Assembly (NCBI GenBank): GCA_003446665.1
Contig: DMCT01000033.1
Span: 44,916-61,396, forward strand
Source: Synergistaceae bacterium
Lineage (GTDB): Bacteria > Synergistota > Synergistia > Synergistales > Thermovirgaceae
Length of the DNA: 16,481 nucleotides
Direction of reading: 5' to 3'
Of the stretch, positions 1-7,436 are shown piece by piece (within the stretch, counting starts at the first letter, position 1; every line of letters starts with the position of its first letter). Both the position numbers and the translations under genes were made by a program. The notes under the pieces are model-generated. The model was not told the origin of the DNA, searched no databases, and saw nothing but the letters and a program-made list of their open reading frames with translations.

Positions 1-308
1 CCTGTGAGTACCGGTGACATTTCCCTGACAAGGCTGAGGGCGATTACACCGCCTATATAGCTTGACGCTCCGAAACGGATAAACTGGTCCAGAGTCTGGA
101 CTGCCATTACCATCCCCGTAAAGGCGCTTGTAATTGAAACCACAAGAATCGATTTGACGCCTATTCGCTCCAGCTGCTCGAAAAGATCTTTGCGACTCCA
201 GGTTCCCGCAAGGATTCCTGTAATTATTTTCCCGGAAAAAACCCCGTAAGCTCCAAGGGTGTTGAGAAGCTCGATAGCCTGTCGTCCCACCAATGCAAAA
301 AAATGCAC
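1..308 (-). CDS. mlaE: MlaE/YrbE-type ABC transporter permease, N-terminal part
   Basis: Inner-membrane permease of a MlaFEDB-like ABC system that moves phospholipid between the inner and outer membranes. The window holds only the first 102 codons; the rest lies beyond its left edge. The start is a GTG at 308 preceded by GGAAGGAG with 7 nt spacing; no long ATG frame exists here. The family hallmarks are visible: an amphipathic N-terminal helix, the hydrophobic segment from about residue 52 containing AFTGMVMAVQT (62-72), and SLVREMSPVLTG (92-103), matching the FTGMVLALQ and VREhGPVLTG blocks of MlaE. It follows the S55-family gene by 17 nt, so it is probably in the same operon as prfB. A MlaE permease implies an outer membrane. 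The family assignment is firm; the substrate direction is not visible from sequence. Confidence 0.88.
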   Translation of the reverse strand, partial: MHFFALVGRQAIELLNTLGAYGVFSGKIITGILAGTWSRKDLFEQLERIGVKSILVVSITSAFTGMVMAVQTLDQFIRFGASSYIGGVIALSLVREMSPVLT

Positions 309-325
309 TGTTCGGCTCCTTCCCG

Positions 326-2062
326 TCAAAATGCCTCTTTCTGTTGGATCAATACCTGGACGTCCCGGCGAAGGAGGCCATCGACGTAATAATTGGATTG
401 ATAGACTTTCATCAGACCTTTTTCCATTTTATCTTTCTTTATTTCGCTCAGGAGTCTGTAGTCCGTGTCTTTTTGCTCTCTTTCCCAGGGGGGTCTTGCG
501 TCGGTTTCACACTCCAGTTCGACGACGACCTCGTTGTTTCTTTCCATGGCGTCTATTTCTTGCAACAGTCCTTCGAGATTTTTTATGGTCCTTCGTCCCG
601 CAAGCAGAGATTCCTGGACGGGCTCGTCTATGCCACCGCCTCTGACTACGACTTCGCAGAGTCCCCGAGCTGTCTCCGGGACTGTCAATGTGAAGGCCCT
701 TTTTATTGCTTCTTCACGATATGGCTGCAAAGTAACGGTTATGTCGAAATTGCTGCCAGGTTTGACCGGTTGCTCCGGAACGGAAACATCCTGGATTAGC
801 AAAACACGCGGCTCGTGTGTCATTTCAACGTCTATTTGAAATCCGAGAGGACTTATTTCACGAAAAGGGTTCAGTGTAAGCGCTTTAGCCAGTTCCCTTG
901 TTTCCCTTAACATGTCCTTGGCAATGTCCTTATTCGAATAGAACATGTTTGTACGCTGCCAGCCATGGACCAGCCCCCCGCCTTCGACCATAAAGGCAAT
1001 CCTGGCAGTCCCTTCCCTTTTCTGGCCCCATGTATTGTCCACTAACCCCATGACCAGATCGGGTAATATTTCCGCGACAAGGTATGGATCCTGAACCATG
1101 TGGAATCTCTTTATGTGCTCCTTCGCTGTATCAACATCCCTGAGGGTCACCGAGACATCGACGCTGGGGGCAAGCCGTCCGAGCTGTCCTCCTATGCCCT
1201 GTGGGCGATCCTGGGTAACGATACCGATAATGGAACGGGGCGTACCTATCTTGAATGGTGCCTGTAGACTCGGAATTACGTCATGTACCCAGGCTTCTGC
1301 CAGGGGAAAGGAAACAGCCCCACGGTTCATGAAAGGGTGCGCGAAAGCTATGAACCGGTTGTCTTCGGAAAGGGCCGTAAGGGTCCCCGTAGCCGCAACC
1401 AAAACATCGCCCCAGGCCACAAGGGCACTTACCGCAGATCCCGGTCTCAGGCTCGGGGTCATATTTACCGGAAGGTTTATCAAGTTTCCCGAGGACGGGA
1501 GAGTTTGGTACTTTACGTCCAGGCTTTCACCTACACTTTGAGCAGCACGTGTACTCAGCCCGGAGATCATCACCGGAGACGATATTGTTTCCGGTTTGTT
1601 GACTCCGACAGGTAGTTGCAACCCCTTCAGTCCGGGGACATTATCGGGCCAGTCCCAAAGTTCCATCATCTCCTCTATGGGTGTGACCAGTCCGCGATCG
1701 TGATCGCTGAAGTTCCATCCGTACCCTATCGCACCCACAATCTTGCCGTTTATGTAAACCGGGCTGCCGCTCATGCCGGCGGCTATTCCGCCCGTTTCTT
1801 CTATAACTGGTCCTTCAGCCTTTATAAGTATCAGGTGTTTCGGTGTCTCTTCCGAAGGAACTATGCTGATGACCTTGACGGGAAAAGAAACGACTTCGGT
1901 CCCGCGGACTACGGTATAAGCTTCACCAGTCATCCCCGGTCGTATCTGATTTAGGGGCATTATTTCAGCTTTCGGCGTAAAAGCAGTCGCACCCGGAGCT
2001 TCAAAGAAAGAAAAAAGGACAAACAATGCTGCAAAAAAAAGAAATTTAAATGTTTTACTCAT
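326..2062 (-). CDS. Exported SpoIVB peptidase S55-family protein
   Basis: A 578-residue secreted protein of the SpoIVB (S55) serine-peptidase superfamily. Residues 1-27 form a signal peptide (charged start, very hydrophobic FFAALFVLFSFF core, then GATA). The peptidase-like part has GMSGSP at 96-101, giving a candidate nucleophile Ser98, followed by VYINGKIVGAIGYG as in trypsin-fold proteins. AFAHPF near 239-244 gives a candidate catalytic His242. The C-terminal half (from about 430) looks like beta-rich domains with a charged end and has no motif I recognise. The start at 2062 is chosen because AGGGAGG lies just upstream and the signal peptide begins there; an upstream in-frame start at 2182 would overlap prfB and bury the signal sequence. 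It lies 31 nt after prfB and 17 nt before mlaE. The organism is probably not a spore former, so a sporulation role is unlikely. The substrate is unknown, and activity is inferred only from the Ser and His motifs. Confidence 0.85.
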   Translation of the reverse strand: MSKTFKFLFFAALFVLFSFFEAPGATAFTPKAEIMPLNQIRPGMTGEAYTVVRGTEVVSFPVKVISIVPSEETPKHLILIKAEGPVIEETGGIAAGMSGSPVYINGKIVGAIGYGWNFSDHDRGLVTPIEEMMELWDWPDNVPGLKGLQLPVGVNKPETISSPVMISGLSTRAAQSVGESLDVKYQTLPSSGNLINLPVNMTPSLRPGSAVSALVAWGDVLVAATGTLTALSEDNRFIAFAHPFMNRGAVSFPLAEAWVHDVIPSLQAPFKIGTPRSIIGIVTQDRPQGIGGQLGRLAPSVDVSVTLRDVDTAKEHIKRFHMVQDPYLVAEILPDLVMGLVDNTWGQKREGTARIAFMVEGGGLVHGWQRTNMFYSNKDIAKDMLRETRELAKALTLNPFREISPLGFQIDVEMTHEPRVLLIQDVSVPEQPVKPGSNFDITVTLQPYREEAIKRAFTLTVPETARGLCEVVVRGGGIDEPVQESLLAGRRTIKNLEGLLQEIDAMERNNEVVVELECETDARPPWEREQKDTDYRLLSEIKKDKMEKGLMKVYQSNYYVDGLLRRDVQVLIQQKEAF

Positions 2063-2093
2063 TCCAGTATCCTCCCTTTTACCCCTGTCAGCA

Positions 2094-3195
2094 TCAGGTC
2101 TGTTTCCTCCGCCTGAGTTCCGCGAAAATAAACTCCTCGATGTCGCCGTCAATGACGGCTTGCACATTACCTTTTTCGACATTGGTTCTGTGGTCTTTCA
2201 CCAGAGTATATGGATGAAAGACGTAAGAACGTATCTGGCTGCCCCAACCTATTTCCTTTTTTTCACCCTGAATGTTTTCCAGTCGTTCCTGGCGTTCCTG
2301 CAGCATTCTTTCGTACAGTCGCCCTCTGAGTATCTGCATTGCCACTTCACGGTTCATGTGCTGCGATCTTTCATTCTGACAACTGACAACTATGCCTGTC
2401 GGGATGTGTGTAATCCTGACTGCCGAATCTGTCATATTGACATATTGACCTCCTGCCCCTCCAGACCGGAAGGTATCTATTCTAAGATCTTCCGGGTCGA
2501 TTTCCACTTCTACGTCCTTGGGAAGGTCAGGTGATACGCTTACTGAGGCAAAACTCGTGTGACGGCGTTTTGCAGTATCGAAGGGGGAAATGCGAACCAG
2601 ACGATGGACTCCTCGTTCGCATTTTAACAGTCCATAGGCATATTCTCCCTTGATAAGCACCGTTGCTGATTTTATTCCCGCCTCTTCGCCCTGCGAGACT
2701 TCGAGGACCTGGACCTTGAAATCCTGTCTTTCCGCCCAGCGAAGATACATTCTGTAAAGCATCTCCGCCCAATCTTGCGAATCGAGACCACCCGCACCTG
2801 CATGGACATTGAGAATCGCGTCGGATTCATCATATTCTTCATCCAGAAGCAAAGTGATACGCCTTTTCTCAAGGTCTTCTCTAAGGGCTTCGGACCTTTC
2901 CTGGAATTCTTTTTCCAGTCCACGATCATCTTCCAACGAGAGCAGTTCGGCAATCGTCTCGAGTTCCTCTATCTCTTTTTCGTACTGTTTCAACATATCC
3001 ATTCGCTCCTGGAGCCTTGCCAGGTTACGTGTAATTTCCTGGGCATCACTTCGGCTCCAGAAATGGCTTTCTGACGTCAGTTTCGTCAATTCACCTATTT
3101 GTTCTTGCAGGCTGTCGGGGTCAAAGGCTGTCCCGCATCTCACATATACGCGAGCGCAGTTCCTCCAGTATCGTAGTTATGGGTAAAACAGACAT
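2094..3195 (-). CDS. prfB: Peptide chain release factor 2, with programmed +1 frameshift
   Basis: Class I release factor that recognises UAA and UGA stop codons and triggers peptide release. The zero frame starts at ATG 3195 behind GAAGGAGGAG (5 nt spacing) and reads 24 codons to CTT, followed by an in-frame TGA. A +1 slip on CTT-TGA-C moves into the main frame, giving 366 residues in total, close to the usual 365. In the joined protein, SPF (about 203-205, stop-codon recognition) and GGQ (about 248-250, peptidyl-tRNA hydrolysis) sit almost exactly where they do in E. coli RF2. The N-terminal domain is a charged helical bundle. Calling only the main frame would give a GTG start at 3143 and lose the true N-terminus. 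The gene heads a probable operon with the S55-family gene and mlaE, and is divergent from birA. RF2 level autoregulates through the frameshift: scarce RF2 gives slow termination at TGA and more slipping. Confidence 0.96.
3120..3126 (-). other. RF2 +1 recoding site CTTTGAC
   Basis: On the minus strand, codon 24 CTT is followed by TGA and then C, the canonical slippery heptamer of prfB genes. TGA followed by C is a weak termination context. Upstream, GCGGGA offers only a weak Shine-Dalgarno-like stimulator compared with the AGGGGG of E. coli. The upstream and downstream frames join into a normal-length RF2 only if the ribosome shifts +1 here. Confidence 0.93.
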
Positions 3196-3267
3196 CTGTA
3201 CTCCTCCTTCAGACAGGTGTTCAAACATCGCCGTTTTTCAAGCTATCATTGTTGTCGGTGGCATTTC

Positions 3268-3276
3268 ATTATATCA
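3268..3276 (-). promoter_or_regulatory. Probable extended -10 promoter of prfB
   Basis: On the minus strand the bases read TGATATAAT, a perfect TGnTATAAT extended -10 element. It would start transcription about 65-70 nt before the prfB ATG. No good -35 hexamer stands 16-18 nt upstream (AAAACT or nearby), which is acceptable for an extended -10 promoter. I see no equally convincing promoter for the divergent birA gene in the same 118-nt gap. Confidence 0.5.
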
Positions 3277-3313
3277 TCAGCATCGGTTTCAGTTTTACCA
3301 ATTGGAGTGACGC

Positions 3314-4315
3314 GTGATGATGCGTTCCACAAACACCAAAAAAGCCCTTTTGAAAGCTTTGATCGAAAAAGAAGGAAAAGTGGTCTCCGGACCTGAATTA
3401 TGCCGCATTGCCAAGGTTTCCCGACAATCGGTATGGAAGGCCGTCGACTCTCTTCGTCTAGAAGGTTTCGAAATAGAACCTGTGCCTCATAAAGGATATC
3501 GCCTTGTGGAATCAGCGACAGCCGACCTGAGCCCCACTTGGCTGGAACTGGAGCTGGAAGACTCTCCCTGGGGAGATACTGTCCTCTTCTGGGAATCATT
3601 GGGCTCTACGCAAGAACCAGCCAAGGAACTGGCGAAACAGGGTGCCCCCGAGGGCCTTCTCGTCGTGGCAGCGGAGCAGACATCCGGAAGAGGACGTCTA
3701 GGTAGAAAATGGCTATCTCCACAGGAAGGCAGCATATGTTTTTCCATCATAGTCCGGCCCAACCTGGTGCCCGGCAGGATACAGCTTCTTAGCTTTGCGG
3801 CGGCAATCGCGGTTCATGAAACACTGGAAAGGGAATTCGGTGTAGACTTCGAGCTAAAGTGGCCTAACGATATCCTCTTTCAAGGAGCCAAGGTCTGCGG
3901 AATCCTTACGGAAGCGTCAAGCGAGCCAGGGCACGTTCACTTTGCAGTAACCGGAATTGGATTAAACGCAAACATTGACCCAAGATCTATCACCATGGAC
4001 GTAGCGGGCAACTCTACCTCACTGCTGGCTATATTGGGACGCCCGGTGCATCGGGGGAAAGTAATCGCCTCCATAGTCAGAATCATGGAAAGGCAGGTAA
4101 GACTTCTTGAAACCCCTGAAGGAAGCAGACAATGTATAGAAAGCTATTTGAGACGCTGTTCTACAATCGGGCGAGAAGTCATTCTAAACCATGAAGGCGA
4201 ACCTCTTCGTGGGAAATCCGTCGGGATATCTGATTCGGGAGAAATAATACTGGAAATTGGCGGATTGAGACGTTCTTTTGCGGCCGTAGACATCAGACAT
4301 TTGAGAACTTTCTAA
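3314..4315 (+). CDS. birA: Biotin-protein ligase / biotin operon repressor (BirA)
   Basis: Activates biotin with ATP to biotinyl-AMP and transfers it to the lysine of the biotin carboxyl carrier protein, here most likely that of acetyl-CoA carboxylase, which feeds the fab genes of this window. It is the bifunctional class: an N-terminal winged helix (about 9-65, with SRQSVWKAVDSLRLEG as the recognition-helix region) precedes the ligase domain. Ligase motifs are GSTQ (97-100), the GRGRLGRKW biotin-adenylate loop (125-133), KWPND (182-186) and KVCGILTE (193-200). A short SH3-like C-terminal domain ends near FAAVDIRHL. The length of about 333 residues fits the family. The start is GTG 3314 or ATG 3317; GGAG at 3304-3307 suits either. 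It is the only plus-strand gene, and its stop overlaps the stop of the convergent gene. Repressor activity is inferred from the winged helix; no biotin genes are in view. Confidence 0.95.
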   Translation: MMMRSTNTKKALLKALIEKEGKVVSGPELCRIAKVSRQSVWKAVDSLRLEGFEIEPVPHKGYRLVESATADLSPTWLELELEDSPWGDTVLFWESLGSTQEPAKELAKQGAPEGLLVVAAEQTSGRGRLGRKWLSPQEGSICFSIIVRPNLVPGRIQLLSFAAAIAVHETLEREFGVDFELKWPNDILFQGAKVCGILTEASSEPGHVHFAVTGIGLNANIDPRSITMDVAGNSTSLLAILGRPVHRGKVIASIVRIMERQVRLLETPEGSRQCIESYLRRCSTIGREVILNHEGEPLRGKSVGISDSGEIILEIGGLRRSFAAVDIRHLRTF

Positions 4316-5205
4316 CGGCTTGCCCGCCCCTCTTCAGCTCCTTTTAGCCTCACACTGTTCCAGACCATCAAGTAAAGGTCGTAAAGGTAGAGAAAAAAAT
4401 CCTGATCTTGTGAAGGTACAGGAAGAATCATATAGTTGCCATATTTCATGGCGACTTCCGCTACCCCAGGGGGCGTCCATGCGTCGCACAATATCAGCCA
4501 CCCCTGTTTTTGGGCTTCTTTTACGGCCAGAATGAGTGTTTCCATATCATTTCCTTTTGCCCAGGAGTTTTTTACTTCCGCCGGAGGACTTACGGTCATG
4601 CCGGTAGCAGCTTGCATCCACCTGCCAACTTCCCAGCACAGGTCGAGAATCTTTAAGGACCCTAGAAGCTGTCTTCCAACGAGTACAGTACTATCAAGGC
4701 GAGCCTGGAACTCCGCAAGCCGACGTTGGTAGTAGGAATAATTTTCGGGGTCAAGTTGCGAAAATTTCGACATGGTGCGAAGCGCGACAAAAGGCAGCGT
4801 GGCCGGGTCCAAAAAGGGCATTTCGAGTCCACCAACTCCACCCAGGTCTCGTTCGTAAAGCAAGATCAAATTTAGCCCTTTTCCTTCGACCCCTGCCATT
4901 TTCGCATCGGTAGGGTCGAAAGCGAGTATTACCGTTCCTTGGGGAGGAAGTCCCAGTCGCCTGAGTTCGCCTTCTTCAGTCCAGCCCTGGACTCCGCGGA
5001 CTGAACTGTAAGCCCCTCCGATAAAACGTGCCGTCATCGAAAGCCAGGGATGGGTCGTCCAAACTTCCCCTGGCTGCGTCGAGACAGCCGCTGCAGAGGC
5101 TTTTTGTCCCAGGAACACAACTGCGGTAATAAGAACAACGGAAAGAAACGCAATTAAATTTGGGAAAATACAATTTTTGAGAACGAAGCGGATCCCTTTA
5201 CTCAT
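4312..5205 (-). CDS. Exported TroA/ZnuA-like protein lacking metal ligands
   Basis: I do not recognise a named gene. The 297 residues begin with a signal or anchor segment (about 13-33, ending QKASA). The rest follows the layout of cluster A-I metal-binding proteins (ZnuA/TroA). FLDPATLPFVALRTMSKFSQ (131-150) leads into LDPENYSYYQRRLAEFQARLD (151-171), the usual long helix. A C-terminal lobe follows with ILCDAWTPPGVAEVAMKYGN (238-257). In ZnuA the equivalent of MPFLDP is HxWLDP with a metal-binding His; here His is replaced, and the only histidine in the protein is His52. It is therefore unlikely to bind zinc in the standard way. The ATG at 5205 overlaps the pyrE stop as ATGA, with GGGAG 9 nt upstream, so it is translated as the last gene of the pyr operon. 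An alternative ATG-independent start at 5295 would run deep into pyrE. No transporter genes adjoin it. Function unknown. Confidence 0.72.
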   Translation of the reverse strand: MSKGIRFVLKNCIFPNLIAFLSVVLITAVVFLGQKASAAAVSTQPGEVWTTHPWLSMTARFIGGAYSSVRGVQGWTEEGELRRLGLPPQGTVILAFDPTDAKMAGVEGKGLNLILLYERDLGGVGGLEMPFLDPATLPFVALRTMSKFSQLDPENYSYYQRRLAEFQARLDSTVLVGRQLLGSLKILDLCWEVGRWMQAATGMTVSPPAEVKNSWAKGNDMETLILAVKEAQKQGWLILCDAWTPPGVAEVAMKYGNYMILPVPSQDQDFFLYLYDLYLMVWNSVRLKGAEEGRASR

Positions 5206-5780
5206 GAATTTCGGCTCCCGGGTCTGGTCAAAGGGATTCCCTGTTTGCAATATGGACAGTCTTCTGGTGAATAATTGGGAAAAGAGACGTTCCATAGCGA
5301 TATCAAAGGCTCAGGAAGACAGGCATTCCCGTCGCTCCTGTCGACGATGCAAGCCGTCGCCGCCCAAAAAACCTTTCCTTTGGAAAGAATCACCCTGGCC
5401 GTTTCAAGGCTGGACCCACCAGTAGTGATTACGTCCTCCACTACAACGAATCTGCCCGAATCTGGATGAGGAAAGCGTTTTAGCTGCATCAGGCCCTCTC
5501 TTCTCTCGCAAAAAATGAAAGGTACGCAGAGATGCCTCGCAACCTCATGTCCGACGATAAGCCCTCCCAAAGCAGGAGAAACGATAAAATCAGGTTTCAG
5601 TACCCTTACAGAGTCGGCCAAAAGCTTTCCTGCAAAAGAGGCGTTGCCAGGGAACCGCAGGAAAAGCGCGCATTGCATGTAGTAACCACTATGAAGCCCC
5701 GAACTCAAGGCGAAATGTCCTTGCTGCAGGGCTCCCGATTCTTCAAGACGTCTTCTTAGTTCTTCCTGGTTTTCTATCAT
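5202..5780 (-). CDS. pyrE: Orotate phosphoribosyltransferase
   Basis: Joins orotate to PRPP to form orotidine 5'-monophosphate, step five of UMP synthesis, in the cytoplasm. The PRPP-binding motif VVVEDVITTGGSS lies at 112-124, and CERREGLMQLKRF (91-103) forms the flexible catalytic loop region. At 192 residues it is slightly short. Its C-terminal tail, CPYCKQGIPLTRPGSR, with a Cys-x-x-Cys pair, is typical of the Thermus-like OPRTase branch and not the E. coli branch. The ATG at 5780 overlaps the pyrF stop by 4 nt, and its own TGA overlaps the next ATG, so translation is coupled on both sides. Confidence 0.96.
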   Translation of the reverse strand: MIENQEELRRRLEESGALQQGHFALSSGLHSGYYMQCALFLRFPGNASFAGKLLADSVRVLKPDFIVSPALGGLIVGHEVARHLCVPFIFCERREGLMQLKRFPHPDSGRFVVVEDVITTGGSSLETARVILSKGKVFWAATACIVDRSDGNACLPEPLISLWNVSFPNYSPEDCPYCKQGIPLTRPGSRNS

Positions 5781-6484
5781 CTTCTCAAATCCCTTAGAAT
5801 CGTATCGATAATTCTTCCCGGGTCTTCAGCCCTTGTAACGGGACGTCCAACTACGACGAAGTCCGCTCCCCCTTCGGCCGCAAACGATGGGGTCGACGTG
5901 CGGCGCTGGTCATCAAACATCTCGTAATCGGCAGGCCTTATACCTGGAACTATTTTCAGCAGGCCGAAGTAGGGATCGCGGTTGAACATAGCTAATTCCC
6001 GAGGCGAGCAAACGATACCATCCATTCCGCTTTCTACTGCAATTTTGGCCCTTTTCGCTAGAGCATCATTAATGGAACATCCCGGATGCACCTCATCCCA
6101 ACTTGTAGAATCAAGGCTCGTGAGAACAGTTACCCCGAAAAGAAGCGTACTTTTGTCTTTCCGGGCCCTTACCGCAGATTCCATCATCGGCCTTCCGCCT
6201 GAAGTATGAAGAGTAATCGCCCAAATCCCTTTGGAAGAAAGGAATTTGACCGCTTCCGCCACAGTGTTGGGAATGTCGTGAAGTTTCAGATCCAGAAATA
6301 TTTTCCGCCCATCTTCCCGAAGCCTGGTTATGAAATCCGTTCCGCCTTGCGCAAACAGCCCCGGCCCTATTTTTACGTATTTTATCCTTTTCCCCCATCG
6401 CCTGAGGAAATCGAGGGCTTCGTCCGTCGTCTCCAGATCAAGGGCAAGAATCATACGAGGCTCTTTCTTTCCTGTTTTATCCAT
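5777..6484 (-). CDS. pyrF: Orotidine 5'-phosphate decarboxylase
   Basis: Decarboxylates OMP to UMP, the last step of de novo pyrimidine synthesis; a TIM-barrel enzyme active as a dimer. The signature DLKLHDIPNT (65-74) supplies the catalytic Asp65-Lys67-Asp70 network. The N-terminal strand has ILALDLET (12-19), and the phosphate-binding end has VPGIRP and FVVVGRPVTRA. At 235 residues the length is normal. ATG 6484 is preferred because AAGGAGG stands 9 nt upstream, although an internal Met11 lies closer to the conserved domain. It overlaps the pyrD end by 8 nt and the pyrE start by 4 nt. Confidence 0.96.
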   Translation of the reverse strand: MDKTGKKEPRMILALDLETTDEALDFLRRWGKRIKYVKIGPGLFAQGGTDFITRLREDGRKIFLDLKLHDIPNTVAEAVKFLSSKGIWAITLHTSGGRPMMESAVRARKDKSTLLFGVTVLTSLDSTSWDEVHPGCSINDALAKRAKIAVESGMDGIVCSPRELAMFNRDPYFGLLKIVPGIRPADYEMFDDQRRTSTPSFAAEGGADFVVVGRPVTRAEDPGRIIDTILRDLRR

Positions 6485-7436
6485 GCCTTAAATCCTCCTT
6501 GTTTGTCTCCCGCCTTCTTTCATGGGCAATACCTGTCAGATCCGCTACAGATCCAATATTTCGCTTTTCCAACAATGAGGAAAGTCCTTCGTACAATTTG
6601 GCAGGAGCCAGAAGATCGAAAAAAAGCGCAGATCCTACTTGCACTGCCGAAGCCCCGGCGGCGATCATCGAAGCGGCGTTCTGCCAGGTGCAAACGCCTC
6701 CCGAGGCGATTACCGGTATCTTGACCGCGGAGTAGGTTTCCCACACGAGCCTGAGCGCGAGCGGGAAAACAGCAGGGCCTGAAAGACCCGCATGTATGTT
6801 GTCAAAAACAGGTTCAAGCCTCGAAACGTCGATGGCCGTGCCCAACCACGTATTGGCTACCACCACGGCATCGGCGCCGGACTTTTCCGCCGCCAGGGCG
6901 GTTTCGGTAAAAGAAGACACATTCGGCGACAGTTTGACCCAAAGCAGACCCTTCCAGTTTCTTCTAGCCAGGGAAACTACTCTTTCCAAGGCATTCACGT
7001 CTTGTGCCCAGGAAAGGCCTCCTTTGGAAACGTTGGGGCAGGAAACGTTGAGTTCTACCGGTACATTTCCGGCGGCATCCATTATGTACCCCAGTAGGAG
7101 AAGCAGTTCTTTTTCCGTCTCAAATGAGAGGTTGAAAATTACTGGTTTTCCGGCTTTTTTCAGCTGTTTGTACTCTTGCTTCAGGAATGCCTTTATTCCT
7201 GGATTTTGAAGGCCGATGCTGTTCATGAGGCCACAGGGTGTTTCCCACACGCGTATTCCCGGATTCCCTCTTTTAGACCTTAAAGTCAGTCCTTTGGTGC
7301 AAAATCCCCCTACTCCGTTCATTGCTCCATCGGGCCATTCGGCACTGTCCATGGGCCAAACGCCTGAAGCTATGAAAAGCGGCGATTCGAACTCGATACC
7401 ACCAATATTTATGGCCATCTTTTTATCAGGGTTCAT
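6477..7436 (-). CDS. pyrD: Dihydroorotate dehydrogenase, class 1B catalytic subunit
   Basis: Oxidises dihydroorotate to orotate on FMN; electrons pass through PyrK to NAD+. The active-site base is Cys133 in LNVSCPNV (129-136); class 2, membrane-linked enzymes use Ser, so this is class 1. The adjacent pyrK identifies the 1B type, a PyrD2K2 heterotetramer. Other family blocks are NSIGLQNPG (72-80), VKLSPNV, and the FMN-phosphate segment ASGGVCTWQNAASMIAAGASAV near residues 245-265. At 319 residues it is a little longer than typical (about 305-312), with the extra at both ends. It starts at ATG 7436 behind GAAGGAG and overlaps the pyrK end by 11 nt. Confidence 0.96.
   Translation of the reverse strand: MNPDKKMAINIGGIEFESPLFIASGVWPMDSAEWPDGAMNGVGGFCTKGLTLRSKRGNPGIRVWETPCGLMNSIGLQNPGIKAFLKQEYKQLKKAGKPVIFNLSFETEKELLLLLGYIMDAAGNVPVELNVSCPNVSKGGLSWAQDVNALERVVSLARRNWKGLLWVKLSPNVSSFTETALAAEKSGADAVVVANTWLGTAIDVSRLEPVFDNIHAGLSGPAVFPLALRLVWETYSAVKIPVIASGGVCTWQNAASMIAAGASAVQVGSALFFDLLAPAKLYEGLSSLLEKRNIGSVADLTGIAHERRRETNKEDLRHG

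Noticed and set aside
2063..2182. Upstream extension of the S55-family gene to 2182
   Set aside because: It would overlap the prfB end and put 40 polar residues before a clear signal peptide; AGGGAGG lies just before ATG 2062.
2094..3143. prfB as an unshifted frame from GTG 3143
   Set aside because: It gives a short N-terminus with no ribosome site, while the CTTTGAC recoding site and ATG 3195 restore the full-length RF2.
5206..5295. Longer N-terminus (start 5295) for the TroA-like protein
   Set aside because: The extra 30 residues lie inside pyrE and precede the signal peptide; the ATGA overlap and GGGAG favour 5205.
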